A stretch of DNA of 64,000 nt, taken from the NCBI GenBank assembly GCA_020055645.1, contig CM034549.1, positions 22,031,930 through 22,095,929 of the forward strand. The letters run 5' to 3'. The stretch is from Tomocerus qinae (taxonomy: Eukaryota; Arthropoda; Collembola; Entomobryomorpha; Tomoceridae). The translations under genes and the position numbers were made by a program. Each line of letters starts with the position of its first letter. Position 1 is the first letter of the stretch. Below, piece by piece: positions 52,001 to 64,000 of this stretch. The notes under the pieces are model-generated. The model ran no database searches and was not told the origin of the DNA. It worked only from the letters and a program-made list of their open reading frames with translations.

Positions 52001-55000
52001 AACCTGATACGATGTGTTAGGTATTTATTGCCAGCCTGTGCGTGTAAGCTAAAGCATGGCAATAAAATTATTGCTGTTTCGAATATTTTTATGATAATCT
52101 GAATATAGTGTGACATCGGAAATGAGTCAGGAACATTACCATTAGTAAATGCACACATAAGTACGTGTATGAACTGCGAAGAATGCTATAATTCAAATAA
52201 AGGAAACTCCACCAAGGGGCGGAAGTCTTGCGTGTAAATGGGCACATGTTGAATAGATATGGTATCTGTATTTGTACAAAGTTCATGTGCAACCATAATT
52301 TCAAAAAATAGTGATGTTACGGAATTAAAAATTGCACATAGTAGTATGGCTGTCACACGAAGTAATATTGTTAGCTAGAGAATAGTATTGGCGACATTTT
52401 GACGGAGTCCGGGGAAAATGTCTCTAATGCGTACATTGTGTCTGTTGGACATGCACGTTGTATTTTATCGGAAAGTACGCGTATGCATTTATGTCACTTA
52501 AATTCATTTCCGCAGACAAGCTTTCTACGAATGGAAAAAAAGCACAAATAGTAATTGCACTATCAGCTAGCAAATTGCGACAATACAAAATGGGACGATG
52601 TGAAGGTTTTTAAATGCTTTTTTTGCTTTGGGACAACATAGGGTTTTCAATTACCCTGCTGGTACTTTTAACTGGAATTCTTGAATATAATTTTTTGGCA
52701 CTTATTCAGAAAAAAGTGTAATTTGATTTCGCCCCACGTTCTGTTAGGTAGCTAAAATTAAAATTAGAATAATGCATAGAGAGAAAAGAGAAAGCAGCAT
52801 GAATTCTCCTTGGTTCTTCCTCCTATGACATTTAAACAGGTTTTTACGCTATTGGTCTCTGTGGGAGTGATTCTCACGAAAGAAATATTCGCATAGTATC
52901 AGATGTAGAGTATATAGAACTTTATGGAATATAGTAAATATTCCACGTTATGATGTAGCATGTTCGTATAAAATTTTAAGCCACTTGGGCTGATTTCTAC
53001 ATTTAACGTAGATTTAATACCTATGCATAGGTAAGTAAGTAGTTGTGTAAATAATAGATGGGCTATTATTTAGAGTTACATGAATTTATAGTGAATTCTG
53101 TAGCGTAATAGCACTTACATGTATTTGATATTAGTGTTCATGGCATGCTGTGTTATACCATGACATTGCATTGTGCCCTGTTCATTTCTATTGTGAAAGT
53201 TTTATGTAATCAACTGAACTCAACCCAAGTCTTTCAATTGAGAAGTCTGCTTAGGTACAGTATGTAATAGTTCGTATATATTTTTAGCAATACCGACAGT
53301 ACATATACATCCAATCTACCTAGACAAGTCGATAAAAGTTTCATCCACCGAAGTTTGTTGTAGGAAGTTTGAGAGTCCTGCTAATAGTACCTAACCCCTG
53401 TATGTTCAGCTTGTACCTATAAAACAGCATTACCCAACCAACGCATCCTTTCATTTCCGTTCCTCTGTATCAGAAAATATATTATAAGTCTAATAAAAGA
53501 GCTATGTGCATCCTCCTTTATTTTGTATTGTTCTTTCGTCCGGATTCTAGATGCTGACAGATAGCAAGTCATGCCCCATTCAAAAGAGCTTTCATGAGAA
53601 ACCAATTGAAAGTGTGTTCATCCTCACATAGCCTAAGTATATAAAAATAAAAGGCACGTCGAGAAAACACGCTGACGAAATAACAATGGGCTCCGGTGAA
53701 ACTATGCTTTCTCTTGAGTGAAAGCCAAACGCCAAGTTGAAGTCGAGTCAAGGCGTATCAAGTGAAAGTGGCTCATAATGAAATGGGAAGTTTATTGAAA
53801 AGGGCGAGTGCGTGCGCTTAATCAGACTTTAGTAGACAATAGACCCACTACTCCTCTAACAACCTCACGTAATATCTTCTAACTTTTATTTCTTCTTGCA
53901 TAGAGTAAACTTTGTAAAAAATGGGAAAGTGAAACCCAACTACTAATTGTAAATAAAGTCAAAAGTCGGATGCACGAGCATGTCAAAACTATATGCTAAG
54001 AATCACCTAGCAATTCAGATAATGGTATATACACAGATAGTGGTCCAGTTTTTTTACTGCTCTCCTTAATATATAGTGAACTGAAGCGACGTAAATTATG
54101 AGGAAAAGCATATAAAATATGTATTTAGGGAAAGTAGGGCTTGCTGGAAGAGTTCTACATACATTGCATAACATCATAGCTATTTCACAGTAGAAGGTAG
54201 TAATAGGAGAGTAAAATAAAGCCGTATATTATGTTATGTTATGGGTGGGGTCAGTCCGTTGTTGGTTTTGGCTCGATTTAACTATATCCAGTCCGCCCGC
54301 TTCACTCATCCAGTCAAACCGTCAGATACGTAGTAAGAAAAATGCTTGTGAGTTTTTATGCGGAGTGACTGGGATGATGATGACGATGAGATGGTTCTAA
54401 CTTTCTCCTATCTATTACTAGTAGGGATATAAGGGCTTAGACCTCCTGCATGACGATACATACAATCCTGACTGACTTCAGGTAGGTACTTGGGTAGTAG
54501 TAGTAGTGTAATGTAGGCTAGATCCCTGTCTTGTGGCATCGGTATCGGCATCACTCAGGTGTGGCTCATTCAGCTCACTTACATACTAAAATGTATCCTG
54601 GCTTTGTCGAAACATTTGTAGTTGGTTTGTTCATCGTTCTCCAGCCTCCAAGGTCGCTCTTTCCCTTCAGTTGAATTCGGACACGAAGCGTAGTGTGTAA
54701 GTATTCAGCATTCAAAGTGGTAGTGTCTGCTATCTCTCCCCTCGTTCATTTTCCTAATGAAGAGAATTGAGTTCTGAGTCCGTCTGTATTTGTTTCCTTC
54801 TGTTTAGTGTCAACAGTGACGGGAGTGGACCCAGTAGTCCAGTTTAGTCCATCCTGTTCCACTTCCAAAGTCCAAAAAGAGATAACACATCTCTGTTGGT
54901 AGTTTGTTTTCTCTCGTCCTGGTAGCTGTCTTGATTCCGTGTTTGTGGTGTGGCTTCATCCTGTTTGTTGTCTGTCTATGTTGGGCATGCGGAATAATAA

Positions 55001-57853
55001 AATGAGGTGATGCGGTGCCGAAACAACTTCTTTGCCTCCTCTGTACATCACAGGTCGCGGGTGTCGTGCCAGTTCACCGCTCACCTCTATGGCTTCTGCA
55101 GTGTCACAATATTAATGACTAGCCCCGTTACATCCTTTACGGACACTTTAAGTACATACACACACAGACAAAGAACATAAGTAACAAAAGCCAAACGAAA
55201 GCTAAGCTAAAAACACACAAGAAAAGCTACTTGCATACCTTAACATACCCGAATATAAGTATCATCATAGTAGGAATATTAGTCTATAATAGATACGTAC
55301 TATTAGCACTACGTGCAAAAGATAGTAATAGTTCTGTAGTATTTATGTAGGTCTATATATTAGATCCTCTTCCTTTTGACCACTTACACATGTTTCTGGT
55401 GTGGGGAAAGGGCCGAATACTAAACTACATAATGGATTCAATCCAGACGTTATTGAGAGAGGAAGAGCAGGCCTAGTCTCCTCTCCCGATTATTTCACAC
55501 CTAGGTATACGAGTTACTTTTATTTCCCTTTTAGTACTGTACTATACCTACTGGGGTTATTGTAAAAGCGTAACTATTGTTCACTCACGTATTTTACAAC
55601 CAGAAACTTAAGCCAACCAAATACAAACCCCCTTTTCCTCTCATTTCACTCGCGACTCTTTTCTACTCCGGTCGTGTCCAGTTCACTCTTCCCTGAAAAC
55701 ATATGCCATATTTTTTCCTTTTTCCTCTTTCTATCAACAGTATTCCCAAATCTAGCTTTTACGACTTCTCCCTGCTTTCCCCGTAGTGAAAGTCGTAATT
55801 CCATTCGCGAGTATTTTCTCCGAATGTCAGTCCACTCATTTCACGTCAATTCACTTGTTATTATTATTTAGGTATTAGTGTATTAGTAATACACCATTTC
55901 CGTGAAATATTCTATACCTACTAGTAAGTTGTAAAGTCTACATTTATTCCATAAGACTCCAGGTGTTGTTGTACACTACTATTGCCTCTATTCTTCTAAA
56001 TACCACTTACTGTGTGAATTTGTTAGCTGCAATAATTGTCGAAGAGTGAGGAAAGTGGACAACGCAATATCAAAGATAAGAAGTTTAGGCTGTTATTAGA
56101 ACTATTCCTTCTGTTTTCTGTGTCAAGAGTCAAAAAGCCGAGTTCCACGAAGGGTAGGAAAGCCATTAAAGCGACAACGACAGAATTATTTTATCTGCAG
56201 CAACAAATTAGCGGCCTGACAGAGACTTGTAATGATCTTGTGCACGGAATTTCAGAATAAATAGCTCCCTACCAACAGTAGGTCAAGTCACTCACCATCA
56301 CCAACCACCCGTCTTACAACATATGTGCAAATAACAAGAAACAATGTGTTGTTTTTTATTATACAGTGGATTGGATTCCTATTAGTCTCAATATCCTTTG
56401 TTCTTTATATCAAGAATCACTTGTATCAAATACATATATAAACCATTACTTTATATAAATACATATCTGCACTTGTTTATCAGTTTAATTTGACTTCTTA
56501 TTACCACACGTAGCATTATATAGTGCTCTGGTTTCTATTGATTCATTTCTTCGTTTATTTGTGAGAGGAGAATACAATAGTGTGTTTTAACGATATATAT
56601 ACTACATTTTCCTACTTATACAATCAGTCTATATTGATAGTTTGGTCTGTGATGATTGTTTTGTTGAAAAGAGTGGTGATATGATGCACTATAGAGAAAA
56701 TATCCCTTAAACTTCCATTCAAAAAGACGTTTTCTCTTTGTTCGTTCAGTGTTTACAGTACGAGTCCATTTATTTTTATGAGTTGTTCCAGTTAGCTAGC
56801 CGTTCTTCGTTTTATACCTACTATTACCTATGTACTTATGTGTACTGGAGAAAATTAGAGAGAAGCAAAGAGTGGTATGTATGTATGTAACTCGTCAGCA
56901 AGGCAGTGGCAGGAGGGAGCCCAATCTATTTGTACTATCAGAGTCGTTTTCTTGGCAGTGCAAGTGAAAGAAACCCAAGGAAACTGTTAATCTTGGGAGA
57001 GAAAAGAGAAAGCTTTGCTTTTACAGAAAACATAATGGAGATAAAATGTCCATAGTAAATCCCATTTCACACCCATAGCCAAGCCAAATGTATTTTTGAT
57101 GATCTGTTTTGATAGTTGTGATTGCTTAAAAAACACAAGCTCTAAATTCTAGCCACTAGAACAAACGTCACTTGTGTGGCTTTATCTTACCTGTAAACTA
57201 CATAGTAAATAGTACATAATACATACAATTTAATAACACCGACCAATATACCTACACCTTATACATGTACCTAAGTGCATATCTGTACACATAATATACC
57301 TAAATAGGTGTGGTGAGTGAGACTCGGGAAAAATGTCAAATTACACAAGTCGTGTTAGTACATTACAAACTGTGGGCTATAATTTTGTTACTCAAAGATT
57401 TCCCCGTAGAACTTAAGGGGAAAAGCGTGGTAAAAGTTCCAATTAAGTATCAATGTACTTATTACATTGCAGTTGCAATTATTACTGTGCCTACGTAGAG
57501 GTGTGGGTACTCATGTTTTGCGCACTACTACAGTAATAATTATCTTTGTAATACGTGGAGGATAAATTTGTGTAGGTAGAGTAAGGGAGGGTTAGACAAT
57601 GTGATTACGTCAAGAAATTAAAGTTGAAATTGCATAGGTAATAGAGAGCGTAGGAAGTTACGTAGATTTGGAGATGTGTACTAGACTGCAGGGAGGTAGA
57701 ACATAATATTACTCTACATATTACGGTGTTTAATTAGGCGTGTATGTAGAAATGTAATTAAGTTTGCAAATTGGAGTCGGAGATTCATTTGAGCGGCAGA
57801 GTAGTAGCTTTGCCGGGATTTGTTTTGTTGAGTGGCAGCGTTGACATTTAAAG
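49063..57853 (+). other. intron between alternative exons C and D
   Basis: AT-rich intron. The plus strand is G-rich from about 49500 to 50300 and from 54130 to 54560. It becomes C-rich from about 55100 to 56000. By hand count, 54481-54540 has 20 G and 8 C, while 55621-55680 has 6 G and 23 C. The segment 54230-55120 has more GC and more CpG than its surroundings and includes a consensus donor GTAAGT at 54697; it may be a promoter with a non-coding leader exon. A protein-like frame lies at 56036-56260, listed separately. Confidence 0.55.
56036..56260 (+). CDS. orphan protein-like frame, possibly a terminal exon
   Basis: This frame stands out from the C-rich, G-poor sequence around it. It is Lys-rich (SGQRNIKDKK; VKKPSSTKGRKAIKATTT) and ends with a short amphipathic stretch around ELFYLQQQISGLTET. 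It has no ATG at its start and ends in TAA overlapping an AATAAA. An acceptor-like ttctgtgtcaag ends at 56127, so the second half could be a terminal exon starting at 56128. No upstream partner exon was found and I recognise no family. It may be chance, a retrocopy fragment, or the last exon of an alternative truncated transcript. Confidence 0.22.
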   Translation: MSKSEESGQRNIKDKKFRLLLELFLLFSVSRVKKPSSTKGRKAIKATTTELFYLQQQISGLTETCNDLVHGISE

Positions 57854-58302
57854 ATGTTCAATTCTGCAGCAATGTTTTTGGGCCGACGATGTTCGTCGCA
57901 GTTGGAAATCCCAACGTTGTGGGTAGTGGAAGATGAGCCCAGGGAGGAATACTCACTAAGTCGAAGTGGTCACAGGAGAACAAGTCTAGAAGCCTCTCAT
58001 GCACATCGGTGCAGATATTCTTTGCCAATATCTTCGACTGCGAGAGTGAGACGGCCGTCTTTGTTGGTGACTCCGCCAACACCTTCGACAGCTTTGGCTG
58101 CAAGTCCAATCTCGCCTCTCGCTCCCTGCCCTTCTTCGCAATTCGCCTTAAAACAGGATTTTGTTGATCCGGACTGTAAAGACTGTGAGTTGCCCATTTT
58201 AAACCCTCTGCGAATCTCTCCTCGGCACTCTTCGAAAATACTGTCGAATCACAAACTTTTTAGTGGAGTATTCTCACGGCTAGGCGAACAGAATAGAAAC
58301 AG
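57854..58302 (+). CDS. sei: alternative first exon D, part 1 (149 codons plus 2 bases)
   Basis: An ATG at 57854, with a stop in frame just upstream, opens a GC-richer frame ending at GTACGG (58303) in phase 2. The protein is Ser/Pro/Arg-rich with no membrane segment. It contains two kinase-like sites, HRRTSL at 40-45 and RVRRPSL at 64-70, and a proline-rich run near residues 71-93. A second in-frame ATG lies six codons on, next to an acceptor-like ctgcag. A strong GTGAGT at 58185 lies inside the frame but leaves phase 1, which would not join the next exon in the frame used. With the 58464 exon it gives a 210-residue N terminus. No homologue was recognised. Confidence 0.65.
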
Positions 58303-58463
58303 GTACGGAGATGACCCTCTTCTAGTAGCTAAATACTACCGTATTTAAAACATATCGCATACGTAATAAATACTTTGACAGTGCATGGAAGAAGTTTCCA
58401 TGCATTTTCTATGAGGATATTTGACTGAAGGAGCAAGGTTTACTAATGTAGTGACGTAAGCAG

Positions 58464-58644
58464 TGTTTGCGGAAGCAGCGGCAGCGATGGTCCAATTTCA
58501 TCTAGACACAAGAAAAAACGGAATTGTCCAAAAGCCCCGGTTGTTCAGCTTACATCGACAAGCCCTCCTCACTCGGTATTCACGAACATCACTCTGGGCC
58601 TTAGCCTTCCCCTTACAATGTCTGACGACATTAATGTTTCTAAT
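58464..58644 (+). CDS. sei: alternative first unit D, part 2
   Basis: A 181-base exon from the AG at 58462-58463 to GTATGT at 58645. The first base completes a Ser codon with the AG left by the exon at 57854-58302. Sixty codons follow: a Ser/Gly stretch, a basic cluster (RHKKKR) and a moderately hydrophobic Thr/Pro/Leu stretch ending in MSDDINVSN. It leaves in phase 0, which fits the core exon at 59127 only 482 bases away. Both joins agreeing in phase is the main evidence. Another frame over the same bases is also open to a TAA at 58661-58663 and would be read if the internal donor at 58185 were used, giving a truncated product. Confidence 0.6.
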
Positions 58645-59126
58645 GTATGTCGTAGTTCTATAAAATGTACAAGCAGCGTGTTTGGTTTTACTTGCTAGTA
58701 CATTAAACTTGTATTTACCATACATTTTACATAAGTTATCAAGTGTACTCTGAGGAGTATACGTACCTTTCCACTAAGCCAGAAAGGTTTCTATCCAAAT
58801 GTAACACGTACGTTTCATTATTCTAAAAAATACAGTCTCTTTTACCATTTTCTCCCAGTAAATTGCACAATTCACATTATATACATAGATATTATGTATA
58901 GCGTAGTTACTATTGTCTGTATACACTCTATTACAGTACGTATTATATTATGATATCAATACTACATATTATCTTTAGTGCTACTTAAGTATCAGTAGTA
59001 GTATTCAAATTCTGAACGTATTGCAATATTATTGCATATAGTATTACGTATAGGTACACCACTTTTTTATGTGTCATAAATATCGGAATTCTTTGGAGTT
59101 ATGGTGGAATGACTTGTGTTTTGCAG

Positions 59127-59370
59127 GTGCTGTCGTTGGGAGCGGATGTACTGCCTGAATATCGTTTGCAGTCACCCCGCATCCACAAATGGACCATTTT
59201 ACATTATTCTCCGTTCAAAGCCGTTTGGGACTGGCTCATACTACTCCTTGTGATGTACACTGCTATCTTTACGCCTTATGTTGCTGCTTTCCTTCTCAAC
59301 GAGCCTAATTTTAGCAAGAATAAACAAAAAACCTACAGCGAGGATCCAATAGTCATTGTTGACTTTATAG
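59127..59370 (+). CDS. sei: ERG-type K+ channel, N-linker and S1 exon
   Basis: This is the common acceptor exon for the long transcript and all proposed alternative starts. It encodes [18 protein letters not shown], the near-invariant segment before S1, then [15 protein letters not shown] and the S1 helix ([20 protein letters not shown]). A short charged S1-S2 loop follows ([17 protein letters not shown]). The channel conducts the rapid delayed-rectifier type K+ current at the plasma membrane; in Drosophila, loss of sei causes temperature-sensitive seizures. The acceptor is ttttgcag ending at 59126 and the donor is GTGAGT at 59371, phase 1. Sequence identity to the family is very high and the call is secure. 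Confidence 0.97.
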
Positions 59371-60124
59371 GTGAGTAACGCATTAAATCCTCGCTAAACA
59401 TCTACAAACATATTGTTGTCGTTTATGGCGTGTAAATTTCTAGCTGGTAGTTCTACTTAAGCTATCTTCCATAACATAACTCCCTCAGGTGACCCACTTA
59501 GTCTGCACTATAGGTTTCCAATAAATTTTAGCCCTCCCATCCCTCCTCTCACTCAGCTATTAGGACTATATACCAATTTGTACGCAAACGTAACATGAGA
59601 AAAGTGCATCAAAGACCATTAGATGATTAGCATCAGATTCTCCTAAAAATGCCGTAAAACGTGCTTGACCTTTTCTTCCCGACTACTACAAATATAGCTG
59701 TCTTCAATCATTCTGAGCACGCCAACGATGAAAACATATTCCATGACTTTCTCCACCCTCCATTCCATTATACTTTTTATTGATGCATGCTTTCCTCTCT
59801 CCTGGAATTCTCAAACCAGACCTGCTCCTAGATTTTACATAATAGCACCGCTCTGCCCATACGCAGGATCTAACGAGCAATATCAGAGTAGTAAAGAAAA
59901 ATAATATCACTTAAGTTGAAACAATTTATTGTATAGTTCTGTAATGTTGTTACGACCAGGATCATGTATCATGTAACCATACTAAACTCTAAATGTTTTT
60001 TCGGGTAAACCACGAAAATGCATGGGAGTTTCATGCAAAGTAATTTAGGCATTGCGTTGTTATAATATTTATATTTGTGTATGTATGTACTATGTCATGC
60101 TAACCCATTTGGTATTTTTTACAG
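59371..60124 (+). other. intron
   Basis: A 754-base intron between the S1 and S2-S3 exons. It is AT-rich and I see nothing else in it; the minus-strand frame at 59704-59910 has no recognisable content. Confidence 0.9.
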
Positions 60125-60312
60125 TCGATGTTATGTTCATTGTGGATATCCTCATCAATTTCCGTACGACATATGTGAATGCCAATGATGAAGTTGTGTC
60201 TGACCCAGGTAGGATTGCAGTGCATTATTTTCGTGGTTGGTTCATCATTGACCTAGTGGCTGCCATCCCTTTTGACTTACTTCTCTATCTATTTGGGACT
60301 GACACAGATGAG
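60125..60312 (+). CDS. sei: ERG-type K+ channel, S2-S3 exon
   Basis: After completing a split Val codon, the exon reads [17 protein letters not shown] (most of S2, with the acidic residues that pair with S4 charges). The S2-S3 loop with [16 protein letters not shown] follows, then S3 ([15 protein letters not shown]). The end, LFGTDTDE, matches the insect form rather than the vertebrate GSGSEE. The acceptor tttttacag ends at 60124 and the donor GTACAT begins at 60313, phase 0. All residues expected to coordinate voltage sensing appear to be present. Confidence 0.97.
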
Positions 60313-60445
60313 GTACATTCATTCACTTCTGATCTTCTGATATGATACGAGCGCCATAAAAATATCCCTCTTATTATTTTTATTTCGACGGATAAGGAAG
60401 AAGTTTACGTAGATACTTAAGGCACTTTATGTGATCTCTTTATAG

Positions 60446-60637
<192 letters not shown>

Positions 60638-60744
60638 TAAAATATGTTTGGCTGTTGCAGTTAATGTGGGAATTACCCTGACATTTATTATATTAAACCA
60701 TTACTTGTTAACGTTTTCTCTGTCTGTCTCCGTCTTCCTCTTAG

Positions 60745-60877
60745 GTATGCGATTGGAAATGCCGAAAGATCCTTTTCCGATATCCGTATAGGTTGGTTAG
60801 ATCATTTGGCAAATGATACGGAACAATATTATGAGAGTCATGGAAATCGCACTTATTCTAAGGGGCCGACACTCAAG
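60745..60877 (+). CDS. sei: ERG-type K+ channel, end of S5 and turret exon
   Basis: The first base completes the split Trp. The frame reads YAIGNAERSFSDIRIGWLDH and then the outer turret before the pore helix, ending SKGPTLK. The turret is the most divergent part of the core. It holds two potential N-glycosylation sites, NDT and NRT, consistent with the extracellular glycan site of ERG channels. The acceptor cctcttag ends at 60744; the donor GTAACT begins at 60878, phase 0. Confidence 0.95.
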
Positions 60878-61002
60878 GTAACTCATGTTAATACAATTCA
60901 TCCACTCAATTCCCATTTCTGTTAATAATTCACAAGATTTCCATTCTCTTATGCTCTCTTTTACGATAACTCGTGTTGAAATAATACAAAATGAATTTTC
61001 AG

Positions 61003-61123
61003 TCGCGCTACGTTACAGCCTTATACTTCACCTTCAGTAGTTTGACGTCCGTCGGATTCGGTAACGTTTCTCCGAACACAGATGCAGAGAAGATATTTAC
61101 CATCTGTGTAATGTTGGTGGGAT
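61003..61123 (+). CDS. sei: ERG-type K+ channel, pore helix and selectivity filter exon
   Basis: This exon encodes [20 protein letters not shown] followed by [10 protein letters not shown] and the start of S6 ([10 protein letters not shown]). The filter SVGFGN is the ERG form, with Phe replacing the Tyr of most K+ channels. The Ser two residues after the filter Asn, equivalent to Ser631 of human ERG1 and important for fast C-type inactivation, is present, so inactivation is expected. The acceptor attttcag ends at 61002; the donor GTAAGT begins at 61124, phase 1. Confidence 0.97.
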
Positions 61124-63811
<2,688 letters not shown>

Positions 63812-63960
63812 CATGCCTGGACTTACACCAACGGAATTGATATGAACAGTGTACTAAAAGGATTTCCCGAATGCCTCCAAGCGGATATATGCCTTCATTT
63901 GAATCGCAATTTGCTCAATAGTTGCCCTGCTTTTGATGGTGCTTCGCAAGGATGCCTTCG
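63812..63960 (+). CDS. sei: ERG-type K+ channel, C-linker exon (gene continues past window)
   Basis: This exon reads [20 protein letters not shown] followed by [18 protein letters not shown] and ends GASQGCLR, the C-linker helices that couple the pore to the cyclic-nucleotide-binding homology domain. The acceptor is tatttacag ending at 63811. The donor GTATTA begins at 63961 and leaves phase 2 inside an Arg codon. The exons for the binding-homology domain and the cytoplasmic tail must lie to the right of the window, so the gene is incomplete at both ends here. Confidence 0.96.
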
Positions 63961-64000
63961 GTATTATCATCACAATTTACATTACCCAACTTTTAACTAG

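Noticed and set aside
59704..59910. Minus-strand frame in the S1/S2 intron with a hydrophobic start
   Set aside because: Short, inside a compact intron, and no recognisable domain after the hydrophobic stretch.

Overview
The window is animal nuclear DNA, most likely from an arthropod. It is AT-rich, with long introns, GT-AG splice sites and no bacterial-style gene packing. It holds most of one plus-strand gene for an ERG-type (KCNH family, Drosophila seizure-like) voltage-gated potassium channel. The channel core is nearly the same as what I recall of Drosophila sei, for example the [12 protein letters not shown] and [14 protein letters not shown] stretches, and this is the main reason for proposing an arthropod. 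I could not narrow the species further.

Layout. Bases 1-15036 hold no exon that I recognise and are presumed intron. The exons for the start of the PAS (eag) domain lie upstream of the window. From 15037 to 25649 there are six exons whose splice phases all agree. They encode the end of the PAS domain and the long Ser/Pro-rich linker, finishing with the conserved VTEKVAQ segment. A 33.5 kb intron follows (25650-59126). The exons from 59127 to 63960 encode S1 to S6, the pore with filter SVGFGN, and most of the C-linker. The cyclic-nucleotide-binding homology domain and C terminus lie beyond the right edge.

The 33.5 kb intron carries at least four ATG-initiated open exon units, at 29615-30304, 38460-38597, 48709-49062, and 57854-58302 joined to 58464-58644. 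Each ends at a GT donor exactly in phase 0, the phase the core exon at 59127 needs. The simplest reading is that the locus has one long PAS-containing transcript and four internal promoters. Each internal promoter would make a PAS-less channel with its own N terminus, comparable to vertebrate Erg1b and to the several start exons reported for nematode unc-103. A phase-neutral micro-exon with two tandem donors (21239-21262 or 21277) is another possible source of variants.

Other structure: a hairpin-type inverted repeat with 109-base arms (33062-33379), a two-copy tandem repeat (42027-42267), and repeated sharp switches from G-rich/C-poor to C-rich/G-poor plus strand, several of them near the proposed internal promoters. 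No tRNA, rRNA, CRISPR array or recognisable transposase or reverse transcriptase was seen. All exon boundaries come from reading the sequence, not from transcripts.
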